DNA of 64,000 nucleotides from Sagittula marina. Its GTDB lineage: Bacteria > Pseudomonadota > Alphaproteobacteria > Rhodobacterales > Rhodobacteraceae. The notes beneath the pieces were generated by a model that did not search any database, was not told where the DNA came from, and saw only the letters and a program-made list of their open reading frames with translations. The stretch is from positions 62,001 to 126,000 of the forward strand of contig NZ_JACIEJ010000013.1 of assembly GCF_014196795.1 (NCBI RefSeq), in the 5' to 3' direction. Position numbers and translations under genes: made by a program. Below are positions 16,497-26,800 of the stretch, one piece after another. Each line of letters starts with the position of its first letter. The stretch's first letter is position 1.

Positions 16497-17959
16497 TGCG
16501 GGCATCTAAGATTCCGCTGGTTCTTGGCTTTCCACTTTTCTTGGGCGCCTGCGCTACCGCAGTACCGGGAATCTACACCGAACCAAAGGCCGGTTTTGCC
16601 AATGTGGCCAGCCAGATCACGCCAGCGATCGGCAAACGGACCGTGTTTGCGGAAACGCAAGCCGAAAACGAAGCGCTCAAAAAACAGGTGCACAGCATGG
16701 TGCATCAGAAGACGATCTCGGCCGATACGGCGGTTCAGGTTGCGTTGCTGAACAATAAGGGTCTGCAAGCGTCTTACGCCAATGTCGGCCTCTCGGCCGC
16801 TGAGGCTTGGCAACAATCGACGCCGGAAAACCCGATCGTCTCAATTGGTGTCTTGGGAATCGGTGCGCCTGAGCTCGGTGCCTACAGGGCGATCGAAGGG
16901 CTGATCCGGTCGAACGTCCTCGATGCCACCACGCGCAAACAGCGCATGGCCATTGCTGATGCAAGCTTCCGGCAGGCTCAGCTCAATGCCGTGAACGACA
17001 CACTTGCACTGGCCAATCAGACGCGAAAGGCATGGGTCGATGCAGTCGCCGCCTTCGAGGCAGTGAGCTATCTGCGGCGCGCGAAAGCGACCTCTGACGC
17101 CGGCTCGGAACTGGCTATGCGGTTGGGCGAGACCGGCGCACTCAACAAAGCTGGGCAGGCCCGCGAACAGGCATTCAATGCCGAACTGGCGGGGCAACTT
17201 GCACAGGCACGATTGAACGCCACTCGGTCCAAGGAGGCTTTGACCAGGTTGATGGGTCTCTGGGGCACCGAAGTCGATTACTATGTGCCAGATGCCCTTC
17301 CTGCACTGCCGCGTTCTGTCGGCCGTGTGACCGACATCGAGGCCAAGGCGCTCCGAAACCGGGTGGATCTCCGTGTTGCCAAACTTGGCCTGGAAGCGCA
17401 GGCCAAGGCGTTTGGGCTGACCGATCAGACCCGCATTGTCAGCGATCTTGAGTTCATTGCCGGGTTCGAGGCGGAGCGGGAAATTGAGGACGGAGAAACG
17501 GAAACCGTGACCACCCCTCAGGTGGAAGTGGAGTTCGCGATCCCGATCTATGACACCGGCAAGGCCCGGATGCGCAAGGCGGAATTGTCTTATCTACAAG
17601 CGGCCAACGTGCTCGCAGAGAAGGCCGTGAACGTCCGGTCCGAAGCGCGCGGTGCTGAGACTTCCTATCATGCCGCCTATAAAATCGCGCGCCACTACCG
17701 CGACGTTCTGGTGCCGCTACGCACGACCGTCGAAGAAGAGGGTTTGCTGTCTTACAACGGCATGATCACCAACACTTTCGAGCTGCTGACTGATGTGCGC
17801 GAGAAACTTGGCGCATCCCTGGAAGCGGCAAACGCAAAACGCGAGTTCTACATGGCACAGGCCGATCTGACCGCCGCGATCTATGGCGGCGGCGAAGGCG
17901 GCGGTGGTGCTGGTGGAGAAGGCGCAACGCTTGCCGCCGGTGGCGGCGCAGGACACTGA
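16496..17959 (+). CDS. TolC/CusC-family outer-membrane efflux lipoprotein
   Basis: A 487-residue outer-membrane factor. Lipobox LGAC near residue 19, two long coiled-coil repeats of the OEP type, and a Gly-rich tail ending GGGAGH. It may form the outer channel for the CusBA pump encoded at 23837-28419, or serve the oxidase/cupredoxin set around it. Position supports copper export, but the physical partner is inferred. Confidence 0.87.
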   Translation: MRASKIPLVLGFPLFLGACATAVPGIYTEPKAGFANVASQITPAIGKRTVFAETQAENEALKKQVHSMVHQKTISADTAVQVALLNNKGLQASYANVGLSAAEAWQQSTPENPIVSIGVLGIGAPELGAYRAIEGLIRSNVLDATTRKQRMAIADASFRQAQLNAVNDTLALANQTRKAWVDAVAAFEAVSYLRRAKATSDAGSELAMRLGETGALNKAGQAREQAFNAELAGQLAQARLNATRSKEALTRLMGLWGTEVDYYVPDALPALPRSVGRVTDIEAKALRNRVDLRVAKLGLEAQAKAFGLTDQTRIVSDLEFIAGFEAEREIEDGETETVTTPQVEVEFAIPIYDTGKARMRKAELSYLQAANVLAEKAVNVRSEARGAETSYHAAYKIARHYRDVLVPLRTTVEEEGLLSYNGMITNTFELLTDVREKLGASLEAANAKREFYMAQADLTAAIYGGGEGGGGAGGEGATLAAGGGAGH

Positions 17960-17970
17960 AAGGAACTGAC

Positions 17971-19329
17971 ATGTTGAACAGACGTCAATTACTCGGAGCC
18001 GGCGCCGCAGGTGCAACGCTGGTCTCTTCAAAAGCCTGGGGTCAAACCCTGAACATGGGCCTCCCCGAAGCCGCGCAGATGGACAGTGCGGCAACGGCGA
18101 TTACGGCGCGTCCGTCGTCAGGGCCGGACTACACACCTGTGGTCACGCTGAACGGGTGGACCCTGCCGCACCGGATGAACAACGGGGTCAAGGAATTTCA
18201 CCTCGTCGCCGAACCGGTAGAGCGCGAACTTGCAGACGGCATGATTGCGCATTTGTGGGGTTACAACGGCCAGTCCACCGGTCCAACGATCGAAGCAGTC
18301 GAAGGCGACCGGGTCCGCATCTACGTCACCAACAAGCTGCCGGAAGGCACCACGGTGCATTGGCACGGGCTCATCCTGCCCTCGGGCATGGATGGGGTCT
18401 CCGGGTTGAGTCATCCCAGCATCCCGCCAGGAAAAACGTTTGTCTACGAATTCGACTTGGTGAAGTCCGGCACGTTCATGTACCACCCCCATGGCGACGA
18501 AATGACCCAGATGGCGATGGGGATGATGGGCATGTTCGTGGTCCATCCCAAGGATCCCACCTTCATGCCGGTGGATCGCGATTTTCTGATCATGCTGAAT
18601 GCCTTTGACATCGATCCCGGCACATACGTGCCCCGCATCATGACGATGACGGACTTCAACCTGTGGACGTGGAACAGTCGGATCTTCCCCGACATCGATC
18701 CGCTGGTCGTGAACAAGGGCGACAAGGTGCGAGTACGCGTCGGCAACCTCACGATGACAAACCACCCGATCCACATGCATGGCTATGACTTCAAGGTCAC
18801 CTGCACGGATGGTGGCTGGGTGCCGCCAGAAGCGCAATGGCCGGAGGTCAGCATCGACATCCCCGTGGGCGCGATGCGCGCCTATGAGTTCGTCGCAGAC
18901 CATCTGGGTGACTGGGCGATTCACTGCCACAAGTCGCACCACACGATGAATGCCATGGGTCACGATGTGCCGACGTTCATCGGGGTCAACAAGAAGCCGC
19001 TGACCCAGAAGATCCGTCAGTTCCAGCCGGAATACATGCCCATGGGCATGTCCGGCATGGGGGACATGGCGAAAATGGAAATGCCGCTGCCTGACAACAC
19101 GATCCCGATGATGACGGGTTGGGGGCCCTACGGCCCCATCGAGATGGGCGGCATGTTTTCGGTCGTAAAGGTGCGGGACGGCATCGACGCGGACGATTAC
19201 TCCGATCCCGGCTGGTACGAAAATCCTCCGGGCGAGATGGCCTACGAATGGACTGGCGAATTGCCCGAGTTCGCCTCGAACAACAGTCCCAAGACCATTC
19301 TCACACCAAAACCAAACTCGGAGGGCTGA
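17971..19329 (+). CDS. Periplasmic multicopper oxidase (second)
   Basis: 452 residues with a Tat-type signal (NRRQLLGAGAAG). Copper motifs: HWHGL, MYHPHGDEM, NHPIHMHGYDF and IHCHKSHHTMNAM, the last being the variant seen in oxidases clustered with TolC and cupredoxin genes. A Met-rich stretch (MPMGMSGMGDMAKMEM) is near the C-terminus. It differs from the CueO-like enzyme at 3928, so the two may work on different forms of copper. AAAGGAA precedes the ATG. Confidence 0.92.
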   Translation: MLNRRQLLGAGAAGATLVSSKAWGQTLNMGLPEAAQMDSAATAITARPSSGPDYTPVVTLNGWTLPHRMNNGVKEFHLVAEPVERELADGMIAHLWGYNGQSTGPTIEAVEGDRVRIYVTNKLPEGTTVHWHGLILPSGMDGVSGLSHPSIPPGKTFVYEFDLVKSGTFMYHPHGDEMTQMAMGMMGMFVVHPKDPTFMPVDRDFLIMLNAFDIDPGTYVPRIMTMTDFNLWTWNSRIFPDIDPLVVNKGDKVRVRVGNLTMTNHPIHMHGYDFKVTCTDGGWVPPEAQWPEVSIDIPVGAMRAYEFVADHLGDWAIHCHKSHHTMNAMGHDVPTFIGVNKKPLTQKIRQFQPEYMPMGMSGMGDMAKMEMPLPDNTIPMMTGWGPYGPIEMGGMFSVVKVRDGIDADDYSDPGWYENPPGEMAYEWTGELPEFASNNSPKTILTPKPNSEG

Positions 19330-19376
19330 ACGGCCCTTCGTCGACTCCAACCAAACCAAACCTACAGGAAAACCAA

Positions 19377-20066
19377 ATGAAAAAACTTCTTCTGAGCACC
19401 TCTCTCGTCCTTTTCGCTTCAACGGGGGCTTTCGCTGACGTTGGTCATGCCAAAATGGCCGTCGGTATGCCCGGCCATACGGCAAAAGTCGACCGGTCGA
19501 TTGATGTAACCCTGCTTGAAAACGACGAAGGCGAAATGCTGATCGAGAGTGAGGAGATGACCATCAAGCAGGGTGAAACCATCCGCTTCAACATCACGAA
19601 CAAGGGTGAGCTGGAACACGAGTTTGTTCTCGACACGCTGGAAAATAACGCCGAGCACAAGATCGAAATGGCCAAGATGGACATGGAACACGACGACCCG
19701 AACCGTATCCGTCTTGATCCGGGTGCCACGGGCGAGGTCGTCTGGACGTTCGCGAATGCTGGTACGTTCGAAGCCGCGTGCCTGATCCCGGGTCACTACG
19801 AATCCGGAATGCACCGTGCGGTCTCAGTGGGGGACCAGATGACTCAGGCTGACGTGGAATATACGAGCGGGACCATCAAGAAGATCGACGCCAAAGCCGG
19901 CAAGGTCACAATCATCCACGGCCCTCTGGTCAACCTCGATATGCCCGCGATGACGATGGTGTTCCGCGCGGACGAAGCGATGATGGCCAAGATGGCGGAA
20001 GGTCAGGACATCGAGTTCGTTGCCGACCGGGTCAAGGGCAAGCTTACTGTCACGCAGATGAAGTGA
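19377..20066 (+). CDS. Cupredoxin-CusF fusion protein
   Basis: 229 residues: a signal peptide (1-20), a plastocyanin/azurin-like domain with ligands in LEHEF and CLIPGHYESGM, then a CusF-like OB-fold domain (from about residue 165) with LDMPAMTMVF. It combines an electron-transfer or Cu(II) site with a Cu(I)-binding CusF module in one periplasmic protein. It follows the oxidase by 47 bp, and a strong hairpin follows its stop. The longer upstream ORF in the same frame overlaps the oxidase and is not used. Confidence 0.9.
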   Translation: MKKLLLSTSLVLFASTGAFADVGHAKMAVGMPGHTAKVDRSIDVTLLENDEGEMLIESEEMTIKQGETIRFNITNKGELEHEFVLDTLENNAEHKIEMAKMDMEHDDPNRIRLDPGATGEVVWTFANAGTFEAACLIPGHYESGMHRAVSVGDQMTQADVEYTSGTIKKIDAKAGKVTIIHGPLVNLDMPAMTMVFRADEAMMAKMAEGQDIEFVADRVKGKLTVTQMK

Positions 20067-20077
20067 AGATAGACAAT

Positions 20078-20104
20078 GGGGCCGAGGCGAACACGCCCGG
20101 CCCC
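20078..20104 (+). terminator. Hairpin after cupredoxin-CusF gene
   Basis: GGGGCCG ... CGGCCCC (7-bp arms, 13-nt loop) between the cupredoxin-CusF gene and the next cupredoxin. There is no strong T tract, so it may be an mRNA-stabilising or attenuating structure. Confidence 0.45.
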
Positions 20105-20152
20105 AACGCTTTGAGGCAATAAAATCAAGCGTTAAGGAGGTAGCCGAGCAGT

Positions 20153-20683
20153 ATGAATTTCCTGATAATCTGCACCACCGCCCTTGTGCTCGTCTTTCCG
20201 GCTTTCTCAGTGAACGCTTCCAGTGGCAAAGGCCAGCAACCTCATGCGCGGGCCTTTGAATTGCCTGGCCATGATGCGATCGGGAAGCCCGGTGTCGGTT
20301 CCTCATTCGACCGGACGATCGAAATATCCATCAGGGAGACAGAAAGCGGATACATGCTTTTCGAGCCGGACGCGATCCAGATTGAAAAGGGATCGGTCGT
20401 TCGGTTTTTGATTGGCAATACGGGCGCTCTGGATCACGAGTTCTTTCTCGGCTCCTTTGACGAAATTGCGAAACATCAGCAGTGGATGCGCGAACACCCC
20501 GATATGCAACATGATCGCGCCAACTCGGTTTTGATCCCAAGTGGACAAAATGCCGACCTGATCTGGGAGTTCTCCGATATGACAAACCTGGAGTTCGTGT
20601 GCTTGATACCCGGCCACCGGGAAGCGGGCATGTGGGGCGTCATCATCGTGCACGATCACCTTGCGCCGAAATCCAAGGGTTAG
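20153..20683 (+). CDS. Periplasmic cupredoxin
   Basis: 176 residues: a signal peptide (1-22), then a cupredoxin fold with the type-1 copper ligands His (LDHEFF), Cys, His and Met (VCLIPGHREAGMWG). It resembles the cupredoxin half of the 19377 gene but has no CusF domain, pointing to duplication. AAGGAG lies before the start. It is 8 bp upstream of the ABC membrane protein. Confidence 0.87.
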   Translation: MNFLIICTTALVLVFPAFSVNASSGKGQQPHARAFELPGHDAIGKPGVGSSFDRTIEISIRETESGYMLFEPDAIQIEKGSVVRFLIGNTGALDHEFFLGSFDEIAKHQQWMREHPDMQHDRANSVLIPSGQNADLIWEFSDMTNLEFVCLIPGHREAGMWGVIIVHDHLAPKSKG

Positions 20684-20691
20684 AGTTTTTG

Positions 20692-21996
20692 ATGTCACTC
20701 CTGGACAGGTATCACGTGCTTGTACACAACGTATCTGCCGCGTTTGGGTACGACTACAGCGATGCGACGCCAGACTGGGTTCACCCGTTCATTCATCTGA
20801 TACTGGTCTTGGCACCCGCGCTGCTGATCACTGTCGGCTCATATCTTGCTATTCGCGGCATTTTCAAGCTTTGGAAGCGCCGTCACACCTCTACGTTCCA
20901 CCCCGAACCCATACGGGGGCTTGAAGGCAGTCTTTTCAGCACGGTCCTGCGCTACTCCAGAAGGCAGCAGGCATTGATGATTGTAGTCAGCCTCATCGCG
21001 ATGCCTATTCTATATTTGACCCTCGAACTGCCAAAGCAGATCGTAAACAACGCTTTGGATTCTGATCGTTTCCCCGTTGCCGTTTTGGGACGAGACGTCG
21101 ATCAGGTCGTTTTCCTAATGCTTCTCTGTGGTCTCTACCTTTTGGCGATCATCCTGAATGGGCTAAACAAATATGGCCTTAACGTGTTCAAGGGATTTGT
21201 AGCTGAGCGTTTTCTGCGGCGCTTCCGGCTGCTGGTCTATCGGCAATGGCGCAGCGATCCCGACTCCCGAAACCAGAGCGAAATCGTCCCTATTCTCGCA
21301 CAGGAAGTTGAGCCCATAGGTGGCTTCGCGGCAGATGTCCTCACGCTGCCAATCCTACAAGGTGGTACACTGTTGACGATCCTGTTTTTCATGTTCGTTC
21401 AGGACCCTGTGTTGGGTGCCGCCGCACTGACGGTGCTGCCAATCCAGCTCGTGCTGCTGCCCAAGCTACAGCGGCGTGTCAACGCCCTTTCACGTACAAG
21501 AATCAAGGAAGTCCGACAGCTCGGTAGACAGCTTAGCGAACAGTTGCATGAACGGCAGGTCAATCCGACCGGACTGCTACCGGCCGGAGCGAGTTTTAGA
21601 GAGCTTGAGCACGTCCGCAGGAAGATTTTCCGCCTGAAGTTCTTCATCAAGGCCCTCAACAATTTTCTAACCGCGCTGACCCCATTCCTGTTCTACTCAT
21701 TGGGAGGATATTTCGTCATCGAAGGGCGTATTACACTCGGTGCCCTGGTGGCCGTCCTAGCCGCACACAAAGACTTCTCGGCACCGCTTAAAGAACTCTT
21801 CAATTACTATCAGACGCTGGAAGACACGCGGATCCGGTACCACGAAATCACGACCTTTTTCAACAAATCGATCCAGCAATCCGCAATTGTTCAAGCAGAC
21901 AACACCATGCCGCAGGAGGTCAGTCAATTCGAGCAAGCCCAACTGAGATACCCGGCTTCGTCTCTAAAAAGGCAGGGGGCCATCGCAACATCATGA
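20692..21996 (+). CDS. ABC exporter membrane domain without ATPase domain
   Basis: 434 residues. An N-terminal TM and a linker lead into a type I ABC exporter TM domain (about residues 95-400) with six helices and the usual VxxLxxRRxxxLSRTRIKEV coupling region. The chain stops soon after the last helix; no Walker A, signature or Walker B motif is present, and none is encoded next door. The next gene overlaps by 4 bp. It may be a truncated exporter or may borrow an ATPase. The start at 20692 is preferred; the longer in-frame ORF overlaps the cupredoxin. Confidence 0.75.
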   Translation: MSLLDRYHVLVHNVSAAFGYDYSDATPDWVHPFIHLILVLAPALLITVGSYLAIRGIFKLWKRRHTSTFHPEPIRGLEGSLFSTVLRYSRRQQALMIVVSLIAMPILYLTLELPKQIVNNALDSDRFPVAVLGRDVDQVVFLMLLCGLYLLAIILNGLNKYGLNVFKGFVAERFLRRFRLLVYRQWRSDPDSRNQSEIVPILAQEVEPIGGFAADVLTLPILQGGTLLTILFFMFVQDPVLGAAALTVLPIQLVLLPKLQRRVNALSRTRIKEVRQLGRQLSEQLHERQVNPTGLLPAGASFRELEHVRRKIFRLKFFIKALNNFLTALTPFLFYSLGGYFVIEGRITLGALVAVLAAHKDFSAPLKELFNYYQTLEDTRIRYHEITTFFNKSIQQSAIVQADNTMPQEVSQFEQAQLRYPASSLKRQGAIATS

Positions 21997-22450
21997 GAGA
22001 GTTTGATAGTATGAAATGGGCAGCGATATTTTTTGCTCTGGTCGCCGTCGCTGCAGCAGTATGGTTCATTGTGCAACCGAGCCACACTCGGACGGGCGCC
22101 CAGAGGCAGGACAGCATCGCGCTTCCCGCGGGTGCTCTCGCTACTGTCAAGCTACCAAACAGTTTCACAGAGCAGGAGCAAATCGGCGCAAGCGCTTATG
22201 ATGCGGTCTGTTCCGCTTGCCATGGCCGAAACGCGCAGGCCAAGATGGCGTCGCTCCTCCGCTTGTTCACAAGATCTATGAACCCAGCCACCACGGCGAC
22301 ATGGCGTTTGTCCTCGCAGCGCAGAATGGAGTTCGGGCGCACCACTGGGAATTTGGCAACATGCCAGCGGTTGAAGGCGTGACGCGCTCAGACATCCTTG
22401 CTATCGTGGCGTACATTCGAGCTTTGCAGCGGGCCAACGGAATTGACTAA
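21993..22450 (+). pseudogene. Frameshifted membrane-anchored cytochrome c
   Basis: The first frame (21993-22382) gives an N-terminal TM anchor and the haem site CSACHGRNAQ. The matching C-terminal half (VAPPLVHKIYEPSH ... NMPAVEGVTRSDILAIVAYIRALQ) continues in another frame to 22450. Adding one G at about 22240 (CAGGCC to CAGGGCC) joins them into a normal cytochrome of about 152 residues with its distal Met. Either a true one-base deletion or a sequencing error. It overlaps the ABC gene by 4 bp. Confidence 0.82.
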
Positions 22451-22545
22451 GCATTTTCGTCGGTCAAAAGAATGGGAGTTGGCTCACGGCCAATTAGCAT
22501 TCGGGTTGCCACAGAAAAGCAATAGCTGGTGGGAAAATTCTGTTC

Positions 22546-23787
22546 ATGATTAAATGTTCTGCTGCGTCGACTCTGATCCTTGGTGCATTGTTCGCTTCGT
22601 CCACCGCATCATACGCGGAGGAAACCGGATTATTCAGATTGACCGACCGCGGATCACCTGTTGGCATCAATGCGCGCGAACCATCACTCGCACCCTTGTC
22701 GGATGGCAGGGTTTTACTGAGCTGGACCGAAGAAAGCGGAACCGAAGCGGAAGTTCGCATGGCCATCCTCAACGGCAGTGAGTGGTCGGACGTCCGCACA
22801 ATTAATGTATCGTCAAAGACTTACATCAACTGGGCCGACTTCCCTTCGGTAGTGGCGCTTGCTGGTGGCGGTTTGGCGGCACAATGGCTAGAGCTGAATG
22901 GACCGGGCGATTACCAATACGACGTCAAAATCGCTTTTTCCAAAGATGAAGGCAGAAGCTGGACTGACCCGATTGTCCCTCACGATGACAGGTCTCAACG
23001 TGAGCATGGTTTTGTTTCGTTGGTACCCGACCAATTTGGTGGATTGACGGCGCTGTGGCTGGATGGCCGAGAGTATGACAGTCAGACAGAAGGCGACAGC
23101 TTCGAAAATGCGATGCAGTTGCGCGCGCGGCAGATCAACTTTGACGGAACGATGCAGCCAGAAAGCCTGTTGGATGTGCGCACCTGTACCTGTTGCCAGA
23201 CTTCTGCAGCGCGGACTGCATCAGGCGACATCGTGGCGGTCTATCGTGACAGAACCGCCGATGAAATTCGCGATATATCGGCTGTCCGGCAGGCCGACGG
23301 GGAGTGGACGGAGCCCGCCACGATCCATAACGACGGATGGGAAATCGCCGGATGCCCCGTCAATGGCCCGGCCATTGATACCATGGGCGACAGGATTTCC
23401 GTTATCTGGTTCACGGCAGCCGAGAACGAGCCGAAGGTTCGTATCGCCTTTTCGGACGATGGCGGTGCGCAGTTCGACGAACCGCTCCGCATTGACCTCG
23501 GCGCAGCCGCAGGTCGGGTGGACGTCCTGCAATTTGCAGATGGCAGCGCATTGGCGCTCTGGATCGAATATGTGGGAGGCGGTGAAGCGATCGTCATGTG
23601 CCACGTAACGCCAGATGCCGGATGTGTCGCGCCTCAGGCGCTCCACATCAATCGAGGCGGCGGATCGGTCGGTTTTCCGAGGATGGCGCTTGGCGGAACC
23701 GGGGCGTTTGTGGCCTGGACGCAACCAATCAGCGGCGCGGACGGCAGTACCACCATTCGCGTCGTTGAAGTCGCTCTGTCGCCATAG
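22546..23787 (+). CDS. Secreted sialidase-fold (BNR-repeat) protein
   Basis: 413 residues with a signal peptide (1-24) and beta-propeller repeats carrying Asp-box-like motifs (SKDEGRSWTD, SDDGGAQFDEP). A Cys cluster RTCTCCQT is near residue 215. Related proteins are labelled exo-alpha-sialidase, but catalytic sialidase residues cannot be confirmed here. Its place in a copper island and the CTCC motif hint at a metal or cytochrome-linked role, which is inference. Convergent with cusA. Confidence 0.72.
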   Translation: MIKCSAASTLILGALFASSTASYAEETGLFRLTDRGSPVGINAREPSLAPLSDGRVLLSWTEESGTEAEVRMAILNGSEWSDVRTINVSSKTYINWADFPSVVALAGGGLAAQWLELNGPGDYQYDVKIAFSKDEGRSWTDPIVPHDDRSQREHGFVSLVPDQFGGLTALWLDGREYDSQTEGDSFENAMQLRARQINFDGTMQPESLLDVRTCTCCQTSAARTASGDIVAVYRDRTADEIRDISAVRQADGEWTEPATIHNDGWEIAGCPVNGPAIDTMGDRISVIWFTAAENEPKVRIAFSDDGGAQFDEPLRIDLGAAAGRVDVLQFADGSALALWIEYVGGGEAIVMCHVTPDAGCVAPQALHINRGGGSVGFPRMALGGTGAFVAWTQPISGADGSTTIRVVEVALSP

Positions 23788-23836
23788 GTTTCAAGCATTC
23801 ATCTCGATTCCCAATGCCTCCTTAATGCTGTTGCCC

Positions 23837-26800
23837 TTATTCTGCGGCCTGCCCGAGGGCCAAATCAGGCGCTGTACCGGCCTTCTTGAGGCTCCAGACT
23901 TTGAGGATGGCATAAACCGCCGGAATGACGATCAGGGTTAGCAAGGTTGACGACACCATACCTCCGATCATCGGCACTGCGATGCGCTGCATGATCTCGG
24001 ACCCGGTTCCATGCGCCCAGAGGATCGGCATCAGGCCGGCCATGATTGCGACAACTGTCATCATCTTGGGGCGAACGCGATCTACTGCACCCACCATGAT
24101 CGCGGCGTAGAGTTCGTCGCGGGTCAGGTCGCGGCCGCCCGCGCGGTCACGCGCTTCATTCAACGCCTGATCGAGATAGATCAACATGATCACACCGGTT
24201 TCAGCCGCCACCCCGGCCAGCGCGATAAACCCGACGGCCACCGCAACCGACATGTTGAAGCCCATGAACCACATGAGCCAAATGCCGCCCACCAGCGCGA
24301 AGGGCAGCGACAGCATCACGATCAGCGTTTCCGTCAGACGGCGGAAGTTCAGGTAAAGCAGCAGAAAGATCAGCGCCAGCGTTAACGGCACAACTGTGGC
24401 CAGCCGCTGTTTCGCACGTTCAAGGTACTCGAACTGCCCGCTCCAGCCCAAAGAATAGCCGGGTGGCAGGGTGACGGAAGCCGCGACCGCCGCCTGCGCT
24501 TCGGCCACGTAGCCACCGAGATCGCGTCCGACGATATCGACGAAGATATAGACGGCAAGCTGTCCGTTTTCGGTGCGGATCGAAGTGGCCCCACGGGTGC
24601 GTTCGATGGTGGCTACGTCCCCAAGTGGAATTGTGCCACCGCCCGGCAGCGCCACTTGAACCTCGCGTCCGATGGCCTCCGGATCGGACCTCAGTGTCGC
24701 CGGATAGCGCACTGCGACGTCGTAGCGCTCGCGGCCCTCGACGGTCTGCGTGATGGCCTTGGCCCCCAATGCCATGCCGATCACCTCCTGCACATCCTGC
24801 ACCGACAGACCGTAGCGGCCGAGCGCTGTACGATCCGGGGTGATGTCAAGGTAATAGCCGCCGATCACCCGTTCGGCATAGGCGCTGGTCGTTCCAGGCA
24901 CCGTGCCGACCACGGCTTCCACCTCACGGGCGACCTTTTCCATCTCGGTCAGGCTGGAACCGAAGACCTTGATCCCCACTGGTGTGCGGATGCCGGTGGA
25001 CAGCATATCAATGCGTGCCCGAATCGGCATCGTCCAGGCGTTCGATACGCCGGGAAATTGCAGCGCGGCATCCATTTCCTGTCGCAGGCTTTCAATGGTC
25101 ACACCGGGACGCCATTCGTCTTCCGGGCGGAGCTGGATGATCGTCTCGAACATCTCCGTCGGTGCTGGATCGGTTGCAGTCAGCGCGCGGCCTGCTTTAC
25201 CAAAAACCGACAGCACTTCGGGGAAGGTCTTGATGATGCGGTCCTGGGTCTGCATCAAGTCGGCGGCCTTGGTGACCGACAGCCCGGGCAGCGTGGTCGG
25301 CATGTACATAAGTGTGCCCTCGTTCAGGACGGGCATGAATTCAGACCCCAGCTGGCGCGCGGGCCAGATGGTGATTACCAGTGCCGCAATGGCCACGATG
25401 ATCGTGAGGCTCTTAGCCTTCAACACGGCGCCGATAATCGGGCGGTAGACCGCGATCAGCACGCGGTTTACCGGATTCCTGTGTTCAGGGATGATCCGAC
25501 CCCGCACGAAAACCACCATCAACGCAGGCACCAGCGTCACCGACAGGAACGCCGCCGACGCCATTGCAAACGTCTTGGTATAGGCCAGCGGGCCGAACAT
25601 ACGTCCCTCCTGTCCTTCCAGCGCAAAGATCGGCAGAAACGAGACGGTGATGATCAGCAAGCTGAAGAATAGCGCGGGGCCGACCTCGCTTGCCGCTTCG
25701 ATCAGCACCTGGATGCGTGGCTTGTCAGGGGCGGCCCGTTCGAGGTGTTTGTGCGCATTTTCGATCATCACAATGGCCGCGTCGATCATCGCGCCGATGG
25801 CGATGGCAATGCCGCCGAGGCTCATGATATTGGCCCCGATTCCGAGAAATTTCATTGCCGTGAAGGCCATCAGCAATCCGACAGGCAGCATGATGATCGC
25901 CACGAGGGCGGAGCGGACGTGCAACAGAAAAATGATCGTGACCCCCGCCACGACGAGGCTTTCTTCGAGCAGCGTTGTTTTCAACGTCTCGATTGCCGAC
26001 AGGATCAGGTCGGAGCGGTCATAGACCGGCACGATGTCGACTCCATCCGGTAGGCTTTGGGCCACCACGTCCAGTTCGGCCTTGGCGTTTTCGATCACAT
26101 CCAGCGCATTTGCGCCGACCCGTTGAAGCACTATGCCACTGGCGACCTCGCCCTCACCGTTCAACTCGGCGATGCCGCGGCGTTCGTTGGGGACGATTTC
26201 GATCCGTGCGACGTCTTTCAGGTTGATCGGCACCCCGCCAATGCTGCGCAGGGTGATGTTGCCGATATCCTCGGTCCCCGCCAGATAGCCGCGTCCGCGC
26301 ACCATGAATTCGAACTCGGACAGCTCCACCGTGCGCCCGCCGGTGTCCATGTTGCTCTCGGAGATGGCCTTGCCGATATCAGACAGCGTGATCCCCTGCG
26401 CGCGCATTCGGACCGGGTCAACTGTGACCGAGTATTGCTTAACGAAGCCACCGACACTGGCCACTTCGGACACGCCCTCTGCGCGGCTAGCCCCGAAACG
26501 CACTACCCAATCCTGCAACGACCGCAATTCAGCAAGGCTCAGGTTCTCGCCGGTGATCGCATATTGATAGACCCAGCCCACCCCCGTTGCATCCGGACCA
26601 AGGGCCGGTGTCACCCCATCGGGCAGGCGAGCCGCAGCAGCGTTGAGGTATTCCAGCACGCGCGACCGCGCCCAGTACGGGTCAACTCCGTCCTCGAAGA
26701 TGATGTATACAAAAGAGATGCCGAAGAACGAAAAGCCCCGCACCACGCGGGATCGCGGCACCGTCAGCATGGCCGAGGTCAGCGGATAGGTGACCTGATC

